A stretch of 5,762 nt of DNA, taken from contig JAGFXG010000097.1 in NCBI GenBank assembly GCA_017860985.1, forward strand, positions 1-5,762, read 5' to 3'. The stretch is from Deltaproteobacteria bacterium. GTDB lineage: Bacteria; Desulfobacterota; Syntrophia; Syntrophales; Smithellaceae. The position numbers and the translations under genes were made by a program. The stretch's first letter is position 1. Each line of letters starts with the position of its first letter. Positions 5,682 through 5,762 of this stretch are shown piece after piece. The notes under the pieces are model-generated. The model was not told where the DNA came from. It saw nothing but the letters and a program-made list of their open reading frames with translations, and searched no databases.

Positions 5682-5762
5682 TCATTTCATCAATCTGCTT
5701 CAACGTTGTCAACAGGCCTTCCAGCGAATTAAGATAAAGCGAATTGGCCCAGTCGCAAAGGG
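5665..5762 (-). CDS. kdsA: 3-deoxy-8-phosphooctulonate synthase KdsA, C-terminal end only
   Basis: Only the last 31 codons and the stop lie in the window; the rest is beyond the right edge. The visible peptide starts LCDWANSLYLNSLEGLL and ends with QIDEMIKAKG. The pattern of a CDxxNS motif, a short L-x-x-L-E helix and a final helix with an ID pair fits the C-terminus of KdsA as I recall it. KdsA condenses phosphoenolpyruvate with arabinose 5-phosphate to give Kdo-8-phosphate, the substrate of the adjacent kdsC product, which strengthens the call. The stop codon lies within a 7-bp tandem repeat, so the final residues (KAKG) are themselves encoded by repeat units. The identification depends on a short fragment plus context. 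Confidence 0.85.
   Translation of the reverse strand, partial: LCDWANSLYLNSLEGLLTTLKQIDEMIKAKG

Overview
The window carries nine genes, all on the minus strand and tightly packed. Reading along the minus strand from the right edge, the order is kdsA (3' end only), kdsC, an SMR-family exporter of the SugE/Gdx type, lptC, lptA, lptB, rpoN, long-form hpf and ptsN (3' end cut off by the left edge). This is the well-known Gram-negative cluster that joins Kdo synthesis, the LPS transport bridge, sigma-54, ribosome hibernation and the nitrogen PTS. The direct kdsA-kdsC pairing, the long two-domain Hpf and the moderate GC content suggest a deltaproteobacterium in the old sense (Desulfobacterota or relatives). 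That placement is an inference from gene order and protein character, not a database result.

Right part (about 5762-4696): KdsA makes Kdo-8-phosphate and KdsC dephosphorylates it, the committed steps towards the Kdo of the LPS inner core. Four perfect 7-bp repeats cover the kdsA stop codon. Next comes an unexpected small multidrug resistance gene with the residues expected of a guanidinium exporter. It sits where kdsC would normally be followed directly by lptC.

Middle (4695-2668): a 136-bp gap with a plausible sigma-70 promoter precedes lptC-lptA-lptB. These encode the inner-membrane anchor, the periplasmic bridge and the cytoplasmic ATPase that move LPS to the outer membrane. lptC and lptA are 12 bp apart, and lptA and lptB overlap by 4 bp (ATGA), which suggests translational coupling.

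Left part (2640-1): rpoN encodes a complete sigma-54. After a 154-bp gap with a good candidate sigma-70 promoter comes hpf with a strong ribosome binding site. A strong hairpin without a U-tract lies between hpf and ptsN.

No RNA genes, insertion sequences, CRISPR arrays or phage features were seen, and no gene-free stretch exceeds about 155 bp. The locus is mostly conserved housekeeping. I do not see an undescribed multi-gene system. The points that depart from the standard layout are the exporter insertion, the tandem repeat at the kdsA stop, the intergenic hairpin before ptsN, the internal promoters, and a cysteine pair plus an extended loop in LptA.
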